Shown: positions 41,829 to 51,211 of the stretch, piece after piece
Numbering within the stretch: the first letter of the stretch is position 1
How the letters are laid out: each line of letters opens with the position of its first letter
NCBI GenBank assembly: GCA_023511585.1
Contig: JAIMBF010000009.1
Span: forward strand, 1-61,737
Direction of reading: 5' to 3'
DNA from: Terriglobia bacterium
Lineage (GTDB): Bacteria > Pseudomonadota > Alphaproteobacteria > Acetobacterales > Acetobacteraceae
DNA: 61,737 nucleotides
The notes under the pieces: generated by a model
Databases searched by the model: none
The model's input: only the letters and a program-made list of their open reading frames with translations
Told to the model about the DNA's origin: nothing
Translations under genes and position numbers: made by a program

Positions 41829-43619
41829 TCAGAAAGCGGCTTCCGGCAGCGCCATCATGGAAGCTTTTCCGGATTTGATGGAAGTAAGCAGTGCGAACGA
41901 TTGCGGCAAAATGCGCTCCATGAAGAACCGCGCCGTGATCAGCTTGCTTTGATAAAAGCCGGCATCGCCATCCGCCGCCGGCAGTTTTTCTGCGGCCACC
42001 TCTGCGCTTCGCGCCCACATATAGCCCAAAGCAACCAGCCCGAAGAGGCGTAGATACTCGGCTGCGGCAGCGCCAGCTTCTTCGCGATCGCGTTCCGCGG
42101 ATTGCGCAATGTGCACCGTCGCCAATTGCAGGGCGCCGAAGGCCTTGCTCAGCGGCTCAACCAAGGCGGCTAGCGCCGGATTCGCTTTGCGAGAAGCGAT
42201 AAACTCGCTCACCGGGTGGAAGAAACGACGCAAATACCGGCCGGCATGGGCGGGAAGCTTGCGCCCGACCAGGTCTAAGGCCTGAATCCCGTTGGTCCCT
42301 TCGTAGATCATGGCAATACGTGCATCGCGCACGAGCTGTTCGATGCCATGATCGCGAATATATCCATGTCCACCATAGGCTTGCATGCAGAGATTCGTTG
42401 CCTCAAACCCGAGCTCGGTGAAGAGGGCTTTCACAATCGGCGTCATCAGGGCCGTGAAATCTTCCGCTGTTTCCTTGGCAGACGGATCCGTTGCGCGTTC
42501 CGCAATATCCAGCGCTTGGGCAACCCATCCGGCAAGGGCGCGACAGCCCTCAGCGTATGCGCGCATGGTCATGAGCATGCGCCGCACGTCGGGGTGCACA
42601 ATGATAGGATCCGCCGGCAAGTCCGGTCGTTTCGCGCCGTTAAGAGAACGGCCTTGCAAACGTTCTTTCGCATAGGCCACGGCGCTCTGGTAGGCAACCT
42701 CGGCAAGCCCAAGTCCCTGCAGACCAACAGAAAGGCGTTCGCTGTTCATCATTGTGAACATGGCCTGCAACCCTTTGTTCGGTCTGCCCACCATCCAACC
42801 CGTGGCACCCTCGAAGGAAAGCTGGCACGTTGCCGAAGCCTTGATTCCCATTTTATGTTCGATCGCCGTGCAGAGAACGCCGTTGCGGGCTCCCACCCCG
42901 CCATCCGGGGTGGGCAGGAATTTCGGCACGACGAATAGACTAATGCCTTTTACGCCCGCGGGCGCATCAGGCAGCCGGGCCAGCACAAGATGCACAATAT
43001 TTTCGGTCAAATCATGTTCGCCGGCAGAAATAAAAATTTTCGAACCGGTAACCCTATAGCTGCCATCTGCTTGCGGCACCGCCTTCGTGCGCAACAAGCC
43101 GAGATCAGTGCCGCAATGCGCCTCGGTAAGGCACATCGTGCCGGACCAGGTTCCATCGACAAGTTTCGGCAGAAATTTTTGCTTAAGCTCGTCGGAAGCA
43201 TGATGACGCAATGCGAGATAGGCGCCGTGGCTCAAACCCGGATAGAGGCCGAAGGAGAGATTCGTGGCGCAAATCATCTCCTCGACAAGCTTGTTCACGA
43301 TCTCCGGCAAACCTTGGCCGCCATAGGCCGGATCGCACGCCATTGCGGTCCAGCCGCCTTCGCGAAAAGCGACATATGCGTCTTTGAAACCTTTGGGAGT
43401 ACGCACAACGCCGTTTTCGTAGTGGCATCCTTCTTCATCGCCGCTCGCGTTCAACGGCAGGAGTACTTTTTCGGTAAACTTGGCGGCTTCCTCCAGAATG
43501 CTGTCGATCAGCTCGGGCGTAAGCTCTTCGCCACCGGGCAGAGCCGCAACGGTTCGGCTGTCGAACAATTCGTAGAGAACAAAGCGCATATCGCGCAACG
43601 GGGCCTTGTAGATTTGCAT
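41829..43619 (-). CDS. Long acyl-CoA dehydrogenase (FadE/DmdC-like, about 600 residues)
   Basis: A 596-residue acyl-CoA dehydrogenase with an extra N-terminal segment (MQIYKAPLRDMRFVLYELFD) and a C-terminal extension, the form seen in 3-methylmercaptopropionyl-CoA dehydrogenase (DmdC) relatives and in many alphaproteobacterial fatty acid clusters. Key motifs are MCLTEAHCGTDLGLLRTKA (FAD/substrate), FISAGEHDL, and YGGHGYIRDHGIEQLVRDARIAMIYEGTNGIQ, whose Glu in YEGT is the likely base. Starts 27 bases after the FadN-type gene on the same strand. Substrate is probably a medium- or long-chain acyl-CoA. Confidence 0.94.
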   Translation of the reverse strand: MQIYKAPLRDMRFVLYELFDSRTVAALPGGEELTPELIDSILEEAAKFTEKVLLPLNASGDEEGCHYENGVVRTPKGFKDAYVAFREGGWTAMACDPAYGGQGLPEIVNKLVEEMICATNLSFGLYPGLSHGAYLALRHHASDELKQKFLPKLVDGTWSGTMCLTEAHCGTDLGLLRTKAVPQADGSYRVTGSKIFISAGEHDLTENIVHLVLARLPDAPAGVKGISLFVVPKFLPTPDGGVGARNGVLCTAIEHKMGIKASATCQLSFEGATGWMVGRPNKGLQAMFTMMNSERLSVGLQGLGLAEVAYQSAVAYAKERLQGRSLNGAKRPDLPADPIIVHPDVRRMLMTMRAYAEGCRALAGWVAQALDIAERATDPSAKETAEDFTALMTPIVKALFTELGFEATNLCMQAYGGHGYIRDHGIEQLVRDARIAMIYEGTNGIQALDLVGRKLPAHAGRYLRRFFHPVSEFIASRKANPALAALVEPLSKAFGALQLATVHIAQSAERDREEAGAAAAEYLRLFGLVALGYMWARSAEVAAEKLPAADGDAGFYQSKLITARFFMERILPQSFALLTSIKSGKASMMALPEAAF

Positions 43620-43646
43620 AGCGTGGCACTCCTTTCTTGCGCTGTT

Positions 43647-45968
43647 TCAGTTTCGTAGCGGCTTGCCGGTTTCCAGTGTATGTTCGATACGGGCAAGCGT
43701 GGGTTGTGTTCGGAGCAAGCGCATAAAATTCATGCGTTCCAAATCGAGAATGGACTGCTCGTCACATTCGTCGACAAGGTCGCATTCTCCGCCGCTCAGA
43801 ACGTTTGCCAAGCCTTCCGCCACGACCAGATCGTGCGCGGTGGCCTTGCCGAGTTTATGGGCGTTTTGCGCCGCCATCATCAACGCCAGCTTACCGCTTG
43901 CTCCGGGGAGGGTAAGAACGGCCGGCTGCGGCGGCAAATAGTTCTGCGCAAGCTCCAAGGCGCGTGCCTTGGCGTCCGCAAGCAGCCGGGCGCGGTTCAT
44001 GGTAATCCGGTCGGCGGGCCGCAAAATAAGCATTTCCTTTGCTTGCGCCGCCGACCGTGAGACCTGCGCCGTGGAGATCATCTCAAAGGCTTTGATCGGT
44101 GCCGGCATCGGTCCGTGCGACAATGCCGGGGAATTTTGCCAACGCAGCAGCATCTCCTTGCAGCCGCCCCAGGCCGGAACGAGCCCGACGCCGCATTCCA
44201 CAAGGCCTGCATAGGTTTCCGCATGGGCTTGCACCGCAGCGCTATGCAGCAAGATTTCGCAACCGCCACCGAGCGCCATGCCGGAAGGTGCCGCAACGAC
44301 GGGGAAAGGAGCATATTTCAGAGCAAGATATGTTCTTTGGCCGGCAACGAGTTGCTTTTCAATTTCACTCCAGGCCGCGATATTCGCTGCAAACAGCGCG
44401 ATGCCGAGATTCGCGCCGACGGAAAAATTCTCCCCCTCGTTATAGATAACGAGGGCCTTGAAACCTTCGCGGACAATGGCAATGGATTTCTCCAGCAGGG
44501 CGATGATATCGCCATCCAAAGCATTCATTTTGCTGGTGAACTCAAAGCAGGCAACGCCGTCGCCGATATCCCAAAGCGCTGCCGAGCCGTTCTTTGCCAG
44601 CGGCTGCGTCCGAAGCTTGATATCGGAGAGCAGCAGAACCCCTTCGGGGCGGACAATATCATGATATTGCCCGTCCAGCCCGAGATACTGCGGCACGCCG
44701 TTCTGCACACGATAGAATTTCCTCCCGCGTGCGAGCTCCAACATTGCAGGAACCGGCAAGCCCTCGGCCGCAAGCCGATCGGCCACCCAATCCGGGCCGA
44801 TTTTATCTAGAAGTTCGAACGGCCCCCACTTCCAATTGTAGCCGAGACGCATCGCTTCATCGATGCGGACGATATCATCGGCCGCCTCCGGCACAAGAGA
44901 AGCCGCATAGGCCAATGTTTGCCCTAATACGCGCCAAGCGTAACGACCGATCTTGCTTTCGGCACTAAGAAGAGCGCGCAAATCTTTGACGCTCTCCAGT
45001 TCGGGAAGCTCCGGCTTCTGTTCCGGGCGGTAGTCGCCGGTGATAAGATCGATCGCCAGCTTGCGGCGTTTGCCCCCGCTTTGGTCAAGCCGATAAAAAC
45101 CGCCTTTTCCTTTGCGCCCGGTATAGCCCTCGGCGATCATTTTCGTCAGCAAGGGAAGCTCGCGGTTGGCGGCATGAAATGCGTCTTTTGCCGGCAGCAG
45201 TCGCGCCATAGAGGCATTGACGTGCGGCATCAGATCAAGGCCCACTAGGTCGATCAGCCCGAAGATGCCGGTGCGCGGAATACCGACAGGCGAACCCATC
45301 ACCGCATCGGCCTCCTCGACGGTAAGGCCGCCCTCAATGGCTTCGAGAACGGCAACCTGCATCCAATAAACGCCCAGGCGATTGGCTATGAAGCCCGGAG
45401 TATCTTTGCATTCGACGATGGTTTTGCCGAGCGCGATATCGCCGAAACGGCTGATGGCGGCAACGATATCCGGAGCCGTTTCCGGCCCGGCCACGATTTC
45501 TAACAAACGCATATAACGCGGCGGGTTGAAGAAATGCGTAATCAGGAAATCGCGCCGGAAGGTTTCCGGCAAGCCGTTCACAAGGGCACGGAGCGGTATC
45601 GTTGATGTGTTGGAAGAAACGGCAGAGCCGCGTTTGCGCACCGCTTCCAAGCGACGATAAAGCTCTTGTTTGGCATCCAGACGCTCGATAATCGCCTCGA
45701 TGATCCAATCGCATTCGGCAACCTGCCTGAGATCATCTTCGATATTGCCGGGAGTGATCAATTTTGCGGCGTCCTCGCTCATCAGCGGGGCAGGCTCGGT
45801 TTTGCGCATACGCTCAATGGCGCGCGTTGCGACAATGTTGCGCTCTTTTGCTCCTTCGGGAACGATATCCAGCAGCAGCACGGGAATGCCCGCGTTGGCA
45901 ATCTGCGCGGCAATACCGGCGCCCATGACGCCCGCGCCGATCACGGCGACTTTGCGAATCCCTTCCAT
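43647..45968 (-). CDS. 3-hydroxyacyl-CoA dehydrogenase/enoyl-CoA hydratase, FadN-type domain order
   Basis: A 773-residue bifunctional enzyme in which the NAD-binding 3-hydroxyacyl-CoA dehydrogenase comes first (VAVIGAGVMGAGIAAQIANAG at the N-terminus; LITHFFNPPRYMRLLE with the catalytic His). A crotonase domain comes at the C-terminal end (FSVGANLGIALF, GMALGGGCEILLHS, VECGVGLVPAWGG). This is the FadN order of Bacillus fadNAE, opposite to the enzyme at 33069. The start codon at 45968 overlaps the thiolase stop (TGATG), so the two are translationally coupled. Followed by the long acyl-CoA dehydrogenase, giving a full fadN-fadA-fadE-like set. Confidence 0.95.
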   Translation of the reverse strand: MEGIRKVAVIGAGVMGAGIAAQIANAGIPVLLLDIVPEGAKERNIVATRAIERMRKTEPAPLMSEDAAKLITPGNIEDDLRQVAECDWIIEAIIERLDAKQELYRRLEAVRKRGSAVSSNTSTIPLRALVNGLPETFRRDFLITHFFNPPRYMRLLEIVAGPETAPDIVAAISRFGDIALGKTIVECKDTPGFIANRLGVYWMQVAVLEAIEGGLTVEEADAVMGSPVGIPRTGIFGLIDLVGLDLMPHVNASMARLLPAKDAFHAANRELPLLTKMIAEGYTGRKGKGGFYRLDQSGGKRRKLAIDLITGDYRPEQKPELPELESVKDLRALLSAESKIGRYAWRVLGQTLAYAASLVPEAADDIVRIDEAMRLGYNWKWGPFELLDKIGPDWVADRLAAEGLPVPAMLELARGRKFYRVQNGVPQYLGLDGQYHDIVRPEGVLLLSDIKLRTQPLAKNGSAALWDIGDGVACFEFTSKMNALDGDIIALLEKSIAIVREGFKALVIYNEGENFSVGANLGIALFAANIAAWSEIEKQLVAGQRTYLALKYAPFPVVAAPSGMALGGGCEILLHSAAVQAHAETYAGLVECGVGLVPAWGGCKEMLLRWQNSPALSHGPMPAPIKAFEMISTAQVSRSAAQAKEMLILRPADRITMNRARLLADAKARALELAQNYLPPQPAVLTLPGASGKLALMMAAQNAHKLGKATAHDLVVAEGLANVLSGGECDLVDECDEQSILDLERMNFMRLLRTQPTLARIEHTLETGKPLRN

Positions 45969-47104
45969 CAGACGCGCTCCAAAATGGTGGCGATGCCTTG
46001 GCCCCCGCCGATACATTGGGTGGCGAGCGCATAGCGCGCGCCCTCGCGCTGCAGCAGGCTTGCCGCTTTGCCGACGATACGCGCCCCCGTGGCTCCTAAA
46101 GGATGGCCAAGCGCAATTGCGCCGCCGTCGATGTTCAACGTCTCGTCCGAAATACCGAGCTCGCGCATGCAGGCAATGGCTTGGCTTGCAAAGGCTTCGT
46201 TCAATTCCACAACACCGAGATCTTTCATCTGCAGTCCCGCGCGCGCAAGCGCTTTGCGGGTTGCCGCAACGGGTCCGATGCCCATGAACTCAGGGGCGCA
46301 TCCGGCAACGGCCGCGGCGCGAATGCGTGCGAGCGGCTTGAGTCCTTGGCGCTCGGCGTAGCTTTCGCTGCAGACGAGTACCGCGGCGGCTCCGTCCGTG
46401 AGGGGGGAAGATGTTCCCGCAGTCACCGTTCCATCCTTGTCGAATGCGGGCTTCAGTTCTGCAAGGCTTTGCAGAGAGGTATCCGCACGAATGCAGCCGT
46501 CAAGCTCTACAGCGCCGTTCTTGGTTGGAATAGGAACGATTTCGGCAGAAAGCTTTCCTGTTTGCTGTGCTTGTGCCGCCCGCATATGGCTGCGGAGAGC
46601 GAAAGCCTCCTGCTCGGCACGGGTAATTTCCCATTTGCGCGCAACGTTTTCCGCGGTTTCCCCCATGCTGATATAGGCGTTGGGATATTTTGCCGCCAGC
46701 TTCGGGTTCGGCATGGGGTTGTAGCCCATCATCGGCACACGCGTCATGCTTTCAACGCCACCGCAAACAAAAACATCGCCGGCGCCGACGGCAATCTGCC
46801 CGAACGCCATGTGAACAGACTGCATCGAAGAGCCGCAAAAACGATTAACGGTAACGCCCGCAACCGAGATCGGTAAATCCGCGAGCAGCCCGACGAGCCG
46901 GGCGATATTCAATCCTTGCTCGGCCTCGGGAAACGCACAACCTATAATGACATCTTCGATATCTTCGGGCTTCACGCCGGTTCGGCTCACCAGTGCGTGG
47001 ACGACCTCGGCCATAAGGTCATCGGGCCGCACACGAGCAAGTGCGCCGCGTTTTGCGAGAGTGAAGGGAGAACGGACATAACCCGCGATGACTGCATTCT
47101 GCAT
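45968..47104 (-). CDS. Acetyl-CoA C-acyltransferase (FadA-type thiolase)
   Basis: A 378-residue thiolase with Cys in NRFCGSSMQSVHMA, His in [14 protein letters not shown] and Cys in TQCIGGGQGIAT. It opens MQNAVIAGYVRSPFTLAKRG, typical of thiolases paired with FadN-type enzymes. Its stop overlaps the FadN-type start and it begins 25 bases after the MerR gene, so it is part of the ligase-merR-fadA-fadN-fadE operon. Confidence 0.95.
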   Translation of the reverse strand: MQNAVIAGYVRSPFTLAKRGALARVRPDDLMAEVVHALVSRTGVKPEDIEDVIIGCAFPEAEQGLNIARLVGLLADLPISVAGVTVNRFCGSSMQSVHMAFGQIAVGAGDVFVCGGVESMTRVPMMGYNPMPNPKLAAKYPNAYISMGETAENVARKWEITRAEQEAFALRSHMRAAQAQQTGKLSAEIVPIPTKNGAVELDGCIRADTSLQSLAELKPAFDKDGTVTAGTSSPLTDGAAAVLVCSESYAERQGLKPLARIRAAAVAGCAPEFMGIGPVAATRKALARAGLQMKDLGVVELNEAFASQAIACMRELGISDETLNIDGGAIALGHPLGATGARIVGKAASLLQREGARYALATQCIGGGQGIATILERV

Positions 47105-47128
47105 GCTGATGCTCCAAGTGCTTTTTTG

Positions 47129-47560
47129 TTAGCGCTTTACTGCCGGACTATGTGCAGCAAGAGCGGCAACGGCTTGTTGTTCGATTTCAATCAACTCCGT
47201 CAATGTCTGTTCCAACGCTTTGCGTTGCTCTTGCAGGCGAAAAATACGCGCGCGCACCGCTTTTAGAAGCGCGGCGGTTTGCGTGGTTTGGGTGGGATCG
47301 GCATCATAAAGATCGAGATATTCCTTGATTTCGCGCAAGCGAAATCCAAGCCTCTTGCCGCGCAGGATGAGAATCAAACGGGCCCGATCCCTGCGGGAAA
47401 AAATGCGCCGCGCGCCTACACGCTGCGGTTTGACAAGCCCTTTTGCCTCGTAGAAGCGGATAGTCCGCGGGGTTACATCCAATTCCGCGGCAAGTTCCGT
47501 CACGGTGTAAAGCTGCTCGGAGGGCAGGGGTTCGAGAGGGTTATCCAGCACTTTGCGCAA
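47129..47560 (-). CDS. MerR-family regulator (LiuR-like) of the acyl-CoA cluster
   Basis: A 143-residue regulator: winged helix with LYTVTELAAELDVTPRTIRFYEAKGLVKPQR, the second part RRIFSRRDRARLILILRGKRLGF, and a long dimerisation coiled coil (ARIFRLQEQRKALEQTLTELIEIEQ). No metal-binding cysteines are present. This form resembles LiuR-type MerR proteins that control branched-chain amino-acid and fatty-acid catabolism in proteobacteria. It lies 10 bases after the CoA ligase within the same operon, so it probably regulates these genes. The spacer upstream of the ligase (49275-49330) has ACGT-containing half-repeats but no perfect operator. Confidence 0.9.
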   Translation of the reverse strand: MRKVLDNPLEPLPSEQLYTVTELAAELDVTPRTIRFYEAKGLVKPQRVGARRIFSRRDRARLILILRGKRLGFRLREIKEYLDLYDADPTQTTQTAALLKAVRARIFRLQEQRKALEQTLTELIEIEQQAVAALAAHSPAVKR

Positions 47561-47570
47561 TCCTTATGCT

Positions 47571-49274
47571 CTATCGTGCACCGGAGCCGGATTTTCCAAA
47601 AATTTCTTCCAGCAAGTCTTTCTTGGAAAGCTTGCCGACAGCCGTCTTCGGCAGACTGGGCCTAATCTCGATTGCTTTGGGCATTTCAATTTTCGAGACG
47701 TAACGCGAGAGGAAATCCAACAACTCGGCTTCGGTCGCTACTGCGCCCGGACGCAAAGCCACAAATGCTTTGGGCGATTGGCCGCGATAAGCGTCGGGGA
47801 TGCCGATCACCATGGCTTCCGCCACCGCCGGATGCTGATAGAGCGCTTCTTCCAACACGCGCGGATACACGTTATATCCGCTGCAAATAATGATATCCTT
47901 GATGCGGTCCACCAGAAAAAGATAACCGTCTTCGTCGAGATAGCCGATATCACCGGTACGTAAGGCGCCGTCAACGAAGGCCGCTTGCGTTTCCTCCGGG
48001 CGATTCCAGTATCCGGCCATAACCTGCGGCCCGCGCACGCAAATCTCGCCCTTTTGCCCTCGTTCGAGAATCCGGCTTGGTTCGTTCGGATCGCGTATTT
48101 CTATTGTGGTACCGGGAACCGGAAGGCCGACGGAGCCGGCTTTGCGCTCCCGGCCGGGCGGCGTGAAAGAAACCACGGGTGAGGTCTCGCTCAAGCCATA
48201 ACCCTCCACCAATCTCCCGCCGGTGATCGCTTCAAATCGTTTGGCAACCTCGACCGGCAACGGCGCGCCGCCGGAAATACAAAAACGGATGGAGCTGATA
48301 TCGACGCGGCTCTTCTCAACGGCCGCATTGATCGCCGCATAAATGGTCGGCACCGCCGGGAAGATGGTTGGCCGCGTGCGGCGGATGCATTGCAAAAGTT
48401 CATGAACTTCAAAACGCGGGAGCAGGATAATTTCGGCACCCAGCGCAATCCCTGCGTTCATGACCGCGGTTAAAGCGAAGACATGAAACAACGGAAGCAC
48501 GCCGAGCACGCGCTCTTGCCCCTTCCGCAAGGCATCGCCGTGCGCGAGAACCACCTGCGCGCTGTTCGCGGTGAGATTGGCATGCGTGAGCATGGCGCCT
48601 TTCGGGATTCCCGTCGTGCCGCCGGTATATTGCAAAACGGCGATATCCGTCTTCGGCGCAATCGCAACCGGGGTAAAGGCTTCGCGCGTTGTGATAAGCT
48701 GACGGAAGAGAATATGCCTGCCGTCTCGCGGCGGCGTTAGTCTCTCCTTTCTTCGAAACAGACGGAAGGCAGCGGCCTTAACCGGCGGCATGACAGCATG
48801 CAGCGGACAAACAATAATCTGCTGAAGGCCCGCCTGCTCGGCAATCGCATCCACTTTGCTTGCAATCCGTGCAAGATCCGGCACGAACATAATGGTTGTG
48901 CCGGAATCACGAACTTGGTGCAAAATTTCCCGCTCGACATAAAGCGGGTTGAAATTGACCACGATTGCCCCGGCTTTTAAGGCTGCGAAGTAACAAATCA
49001 CCGAATAGGGCGTATTGGGCAAGCAGAGCCCGACGCGCGTACCCTTCACCACACCCAAGCGCTGTAAGCCGCAAGCGGCCCGATCCACAAGCTCGCCGAG
49101 AGCTTGATAGCTCCAACGCCGGCCGAAAAAATTCATGGCAGGCTGCGCTCCGTATCGCGCCACCGCTTCATCAAGCAGCGACGGAACCGGGCGAAACCAG
49201 TTCGATTCATCAATCGCCGTGCCCGCAGGGGACATTTGCGGCACACTCTCGGCTACGGCGGCGTTCGGATGCAT
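47571..49274 (-). CDS. Long-chain fatty acid-CoA ligase (FadD-like)
   Basis: A 567-residue ANL-family enzyme. Motifs are YTGGTTGIPKGAMLTHANL (AMP/P-loop), GYGLSETSPVVSF (A5), LRTGDIGYLDEDGYLFLVDRIKDIIICSGYNVYP (FACS signature, A7-A8) and KTAVGKLSKKDL with the C-terminal catalytic Lys. It is the first gene of the minus-strand operon (ligase, merR, thiolase, FadN-type, long acyl-CoA dehydrogenase). It resembles FadD-type ligases for long chains more than the ligase at 35174 does; both are cytoplasmic or membrane-peripheral. Confidence 0.94.
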   Translation of the reverse strand: MHPNAAVAESVPQMSPAGTAIDESNWFRPVPSLLDEAVARYGAQPAMNFFGRRWSYQALGELVDRAACGLQRLGVVKGTRVGLCLPNTPYSVICYFAALKAGAIVVNFNPLYVEREILHQVRDSGTTIMFVPDLARIASKVDAIAEQAGLQQIIVCPLHAVMPPVKAAAFRLFRRKERLTPPRDGRHILFRQLITTREAFTPVAIAPKTDIAVLQYTGGTTGIPKGAMLTHANLTANSAQVVLAHGDALRKGQERVLGVLPLFHVFALTAVMNAGIALGAEIILLPRFEVHELLQCIRRTRPTIFPAVPTIYAAINAAVEKSRVDISSIRFCISGGAPLPVEVAKRFEAITGGRLVEGYGLSETSPVVSFTPPGRERKAGSVGLPVPGTTIEIRDPNEPSRILERGQKGEICVRGPQVMAGYWNRPEETQAAFVDGALRTGDIGYLDEDGYLFLVDRIKDIIICSGYNVYPRVLEEALYQHPAVAEAMVIGIPDAYRGQSPKAFVALRPGAVATEAELLDFLSRYVSKIEMPKAIEIRPSLPKTAVGKLSKKDLLEEIFGKSGSGAR

Positions 49275-49367
49275 GATTTCCGCATTCGTACGTTACTTAA
49301 CCTATACGTCACTATTTACCGGCGCAAAAAACCTTCTGTCAAGGCTCTTCGGTTCTTGCGGGAGCGG

Positions 49368-51005
49368 TTAACTTCCCTGGCGCACTTGCTGCAGTGTCGG
49401 GTTGCCGGCGCGTGCTTCCGGTAGGGGATAGGCGATCTCCCATCCTCCTCCCAGTGCCTTGTAGAGCGCGACCAAGTCGGTCGAAACGGTCGCCGTGCTG
49501 TCGGATAACTGCTGCTCGGCGGCCAGCAACACCTGCTGCGCCGTCAATACGTCAAGAAACGTGGATACGCCCGCCGTATAACGTGCGCGAGCCAAATCAA
49601 GCGCGCGGCGTGCCGCCTCCACTTCCTGCGCCAGCTGATCGCGCCGCTTCTGATCCGAGGCATAAGCGGCAAGCGCGTTATCCACCTCATGCAAGGCTTG
49701 TAACACCGTCTTTTGATAATTGATCGCGGCTTCTTTTTGCTGCTCTTCGCGTAATTCGAGCGTGGAGACGAGCTGACCGCCCTGAAAAATGGGAAGGATC
49801 ACCGTTGGGCCAATGCCATATTGGCGTGCGTTCCAATCAAGAATATTGTAGCCGTTGATGGTCTGAAACCCGAAGCTTCCGGTCAACGAAATGTCGGGGA
49901 AAAAGCTTGCAACGGCAACACCCACTTGCGCCGTTGCGGCATGAAGCTGTGCTTCCGCAGCCCGTATATCCGGCCGCCTGCGGGCAAGTTCGGCCGGCAC
50001 GCCCACCGGCACGCGCGGCGGTACCGGAGGGATCGGTTGCGGTTGGAGCAATTCGCCGGAAAGCGCGCGCGGCGGTTGGCCAAGCAATTGGCTGATCGCA
50101 TTGATCAGCTGGACCTCCTGGGTATCGAGCGGAGGGAGTTGCGCCGCAATACCGTCCACCTGCGCTTGTGCGTTGGCGACATCGAGGTCGGTGGTCAGCC
50201 CGGTGGTGGCGCGTTCCTTGGTTAGGCGCAGGCTTTCCAGGGCGCTTTGCAGGTTATCGCGCACAATTTGGCGGTCGCGTTGAACGCCGCGAAGCTGGAT
50301 GTAATCCCGCGCCATCTCTGCTTCGAGCGAGACCAAACCGTCGCGAAGCTGGTCCACCGCGGCCTGAACATTTGCGCGAGCAGCCTCTACCCCTCGTCGC
50401 ACACGACCCCAGAGATCGAGTTCCCACGAGGCATCAAAGCCGTACTGATACAAGGTGAACGGCGGGATCGTTTGCGTGACCGGAATCGCGCTCCCCGCAG
50501 CGGTGCCGGCGAGGCCGCTGGCCATCGGGCCCTGGCTGGTGAAGCTACCGCCCGGCGCGCTGTTGCCGAACAGTGCGACGATGCCCTTTTGGCTCAGCAG
50601 CTCCCGCGTGATCGAACCATTGGCATTCAAGGTCGGAAACAAGCCTGCGCGCGCCTGGCCGTAAGCGGCACGTGCCTCGGAAAGGCGAGTCGATGCAATA
50701 CGCATATCAAGGTTGCTGCCGACGAGCCGCTCTTCGAGCGAGGTCAGCTCAGGGTCCTGGAACTGGTTCCACCAACGCGGATCAATCGGTTCCGGCACAG
50801 GCACGCTTTTTGCCGCTACCTCCGTGATCGGAGGCGTTGTTTTCTGCGATTTTTGTTCCGGCGCTTTGGTTTCCGTGTAAGAACTCGGCTGCCACCAGGG
50901 TTTTGGGGCGTGAAAATCAGGGCCCACGGTGCAGGACGCAAGAACGGGCAGAGCCCCGAAGCATGTTATCCTCCGCCAGCGGCGTATCGCGCTTTTTTTC
51001 CCCAT
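49368..51005 (-). CDS. NodT-family outer-membrane efflux lipoprotein
   Basis: A 545-residue TolC-like channel protein. The signal peptide ends in a lipobox (LASC) followed by TVGPDFHAPKPW, the usual start of NodT-type RND outer-membrane factors. Two OEP repeats are visible (LEERLVGSNLDMRIASTRLSEARAAYGQ.. and ALDLARARYTAGVSTFLDVLTAQQ). The GVPAELARRRPDIRAAEAQL motif is diagnostic. It carries drugs or other solutes out with an RND or MFS pump, but no pump or adaptor gene is in this window, so it works with a partner encoded elsewhere. A TetR gene and palindromic operator lie divergently upstream. Confidence 0.93.
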   Translation of the reverse strand: MGKKSAIRRWRRITCFGALPVLASCTVGPDFHAPKPWWQPSSYTETKAPEQKSQKTTPPITEVAAKSVPVPEPIDPRWWNQFQDPELTSLEERLVGSNLDMRIASTRLSEARAAYGQARAGLFPTLNANGSITRELLSQKGIVALFGNSAPGGSFTSQGPMASGLAGTAAGSAIPVTQTIPPFTLYQYGFDASWELDLWGRVRRGVEAARANVQAAVDQLRDGLVSLEAEMARDYIQLRGVQRDRQIVRDNLQSALESLRLTKERATTGLTTDLDVANAQAQVDGIAAQLPPLDTQEVQLINAISQLLGQPPRALSGELLQPQPIPPVPPRVPVGVPAELARRRPDIRAAEAQLHAATAQVGVAVASFFPDISLTGSFGFQTINGYNILDWNARQYGIGPTVILPIFQGGQLVSTLELREEQQKEAAINYQKTVLQALHEVDNALAAYASDQKRRDQLAQEVEAARRALDLARARYTAGVSTFLDVLTAQQVLLAAEQQLSDSTATVSTDLVALYKALGGGWEIAYPLPEARAGNPTLQQVRQGS

Positions 51006-51117
51006 CTTCCGCCTTCTCCACCCGCCTCGGCGACCCCGCGCGAGACCCGGCGCACGTCTCTATGCGCCTTTTTTCATGAACTTGAAATGGTTCCTAAAGC
51101 CGTGCGAAATCACGGTC

Positions 51118-51136
51118 TGACCGATCGGTTCGGTCA
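51118..51136. promoter_or_regulatory. Palindromic TetR-type operator
   Basis: TGACCGATCGGTTCGGTCA contains a perfect 7-bp inverted repeat TGACCGA / TCGGTCA around a five-base spacer, plus the overlapping palindrome ACCGATCGGT. It lies in the 206-base divergent spacer, 113 bases before the efflux gene and 75 bases before the regulator start. This is the expected place for autoregulation and efflux control. Confidence 0.72.
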
Positions 51137-51211
51137 TTTTGACAATTGCCGGACGATGGTGCATTCGTCAAGCCGATCGGCAATACTGCGGCGGAGAAGG
51201 ATTGGGGCAGC

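Noticed and set aside
49275-49330. MerR/LiuR operator upstream of the CoA ligase
   Set aside because: ACGT half-repeats are present (ACGTTAC, ATACGT), but no convincing palindrome or 19-bp-spaced promoter could be fitted.
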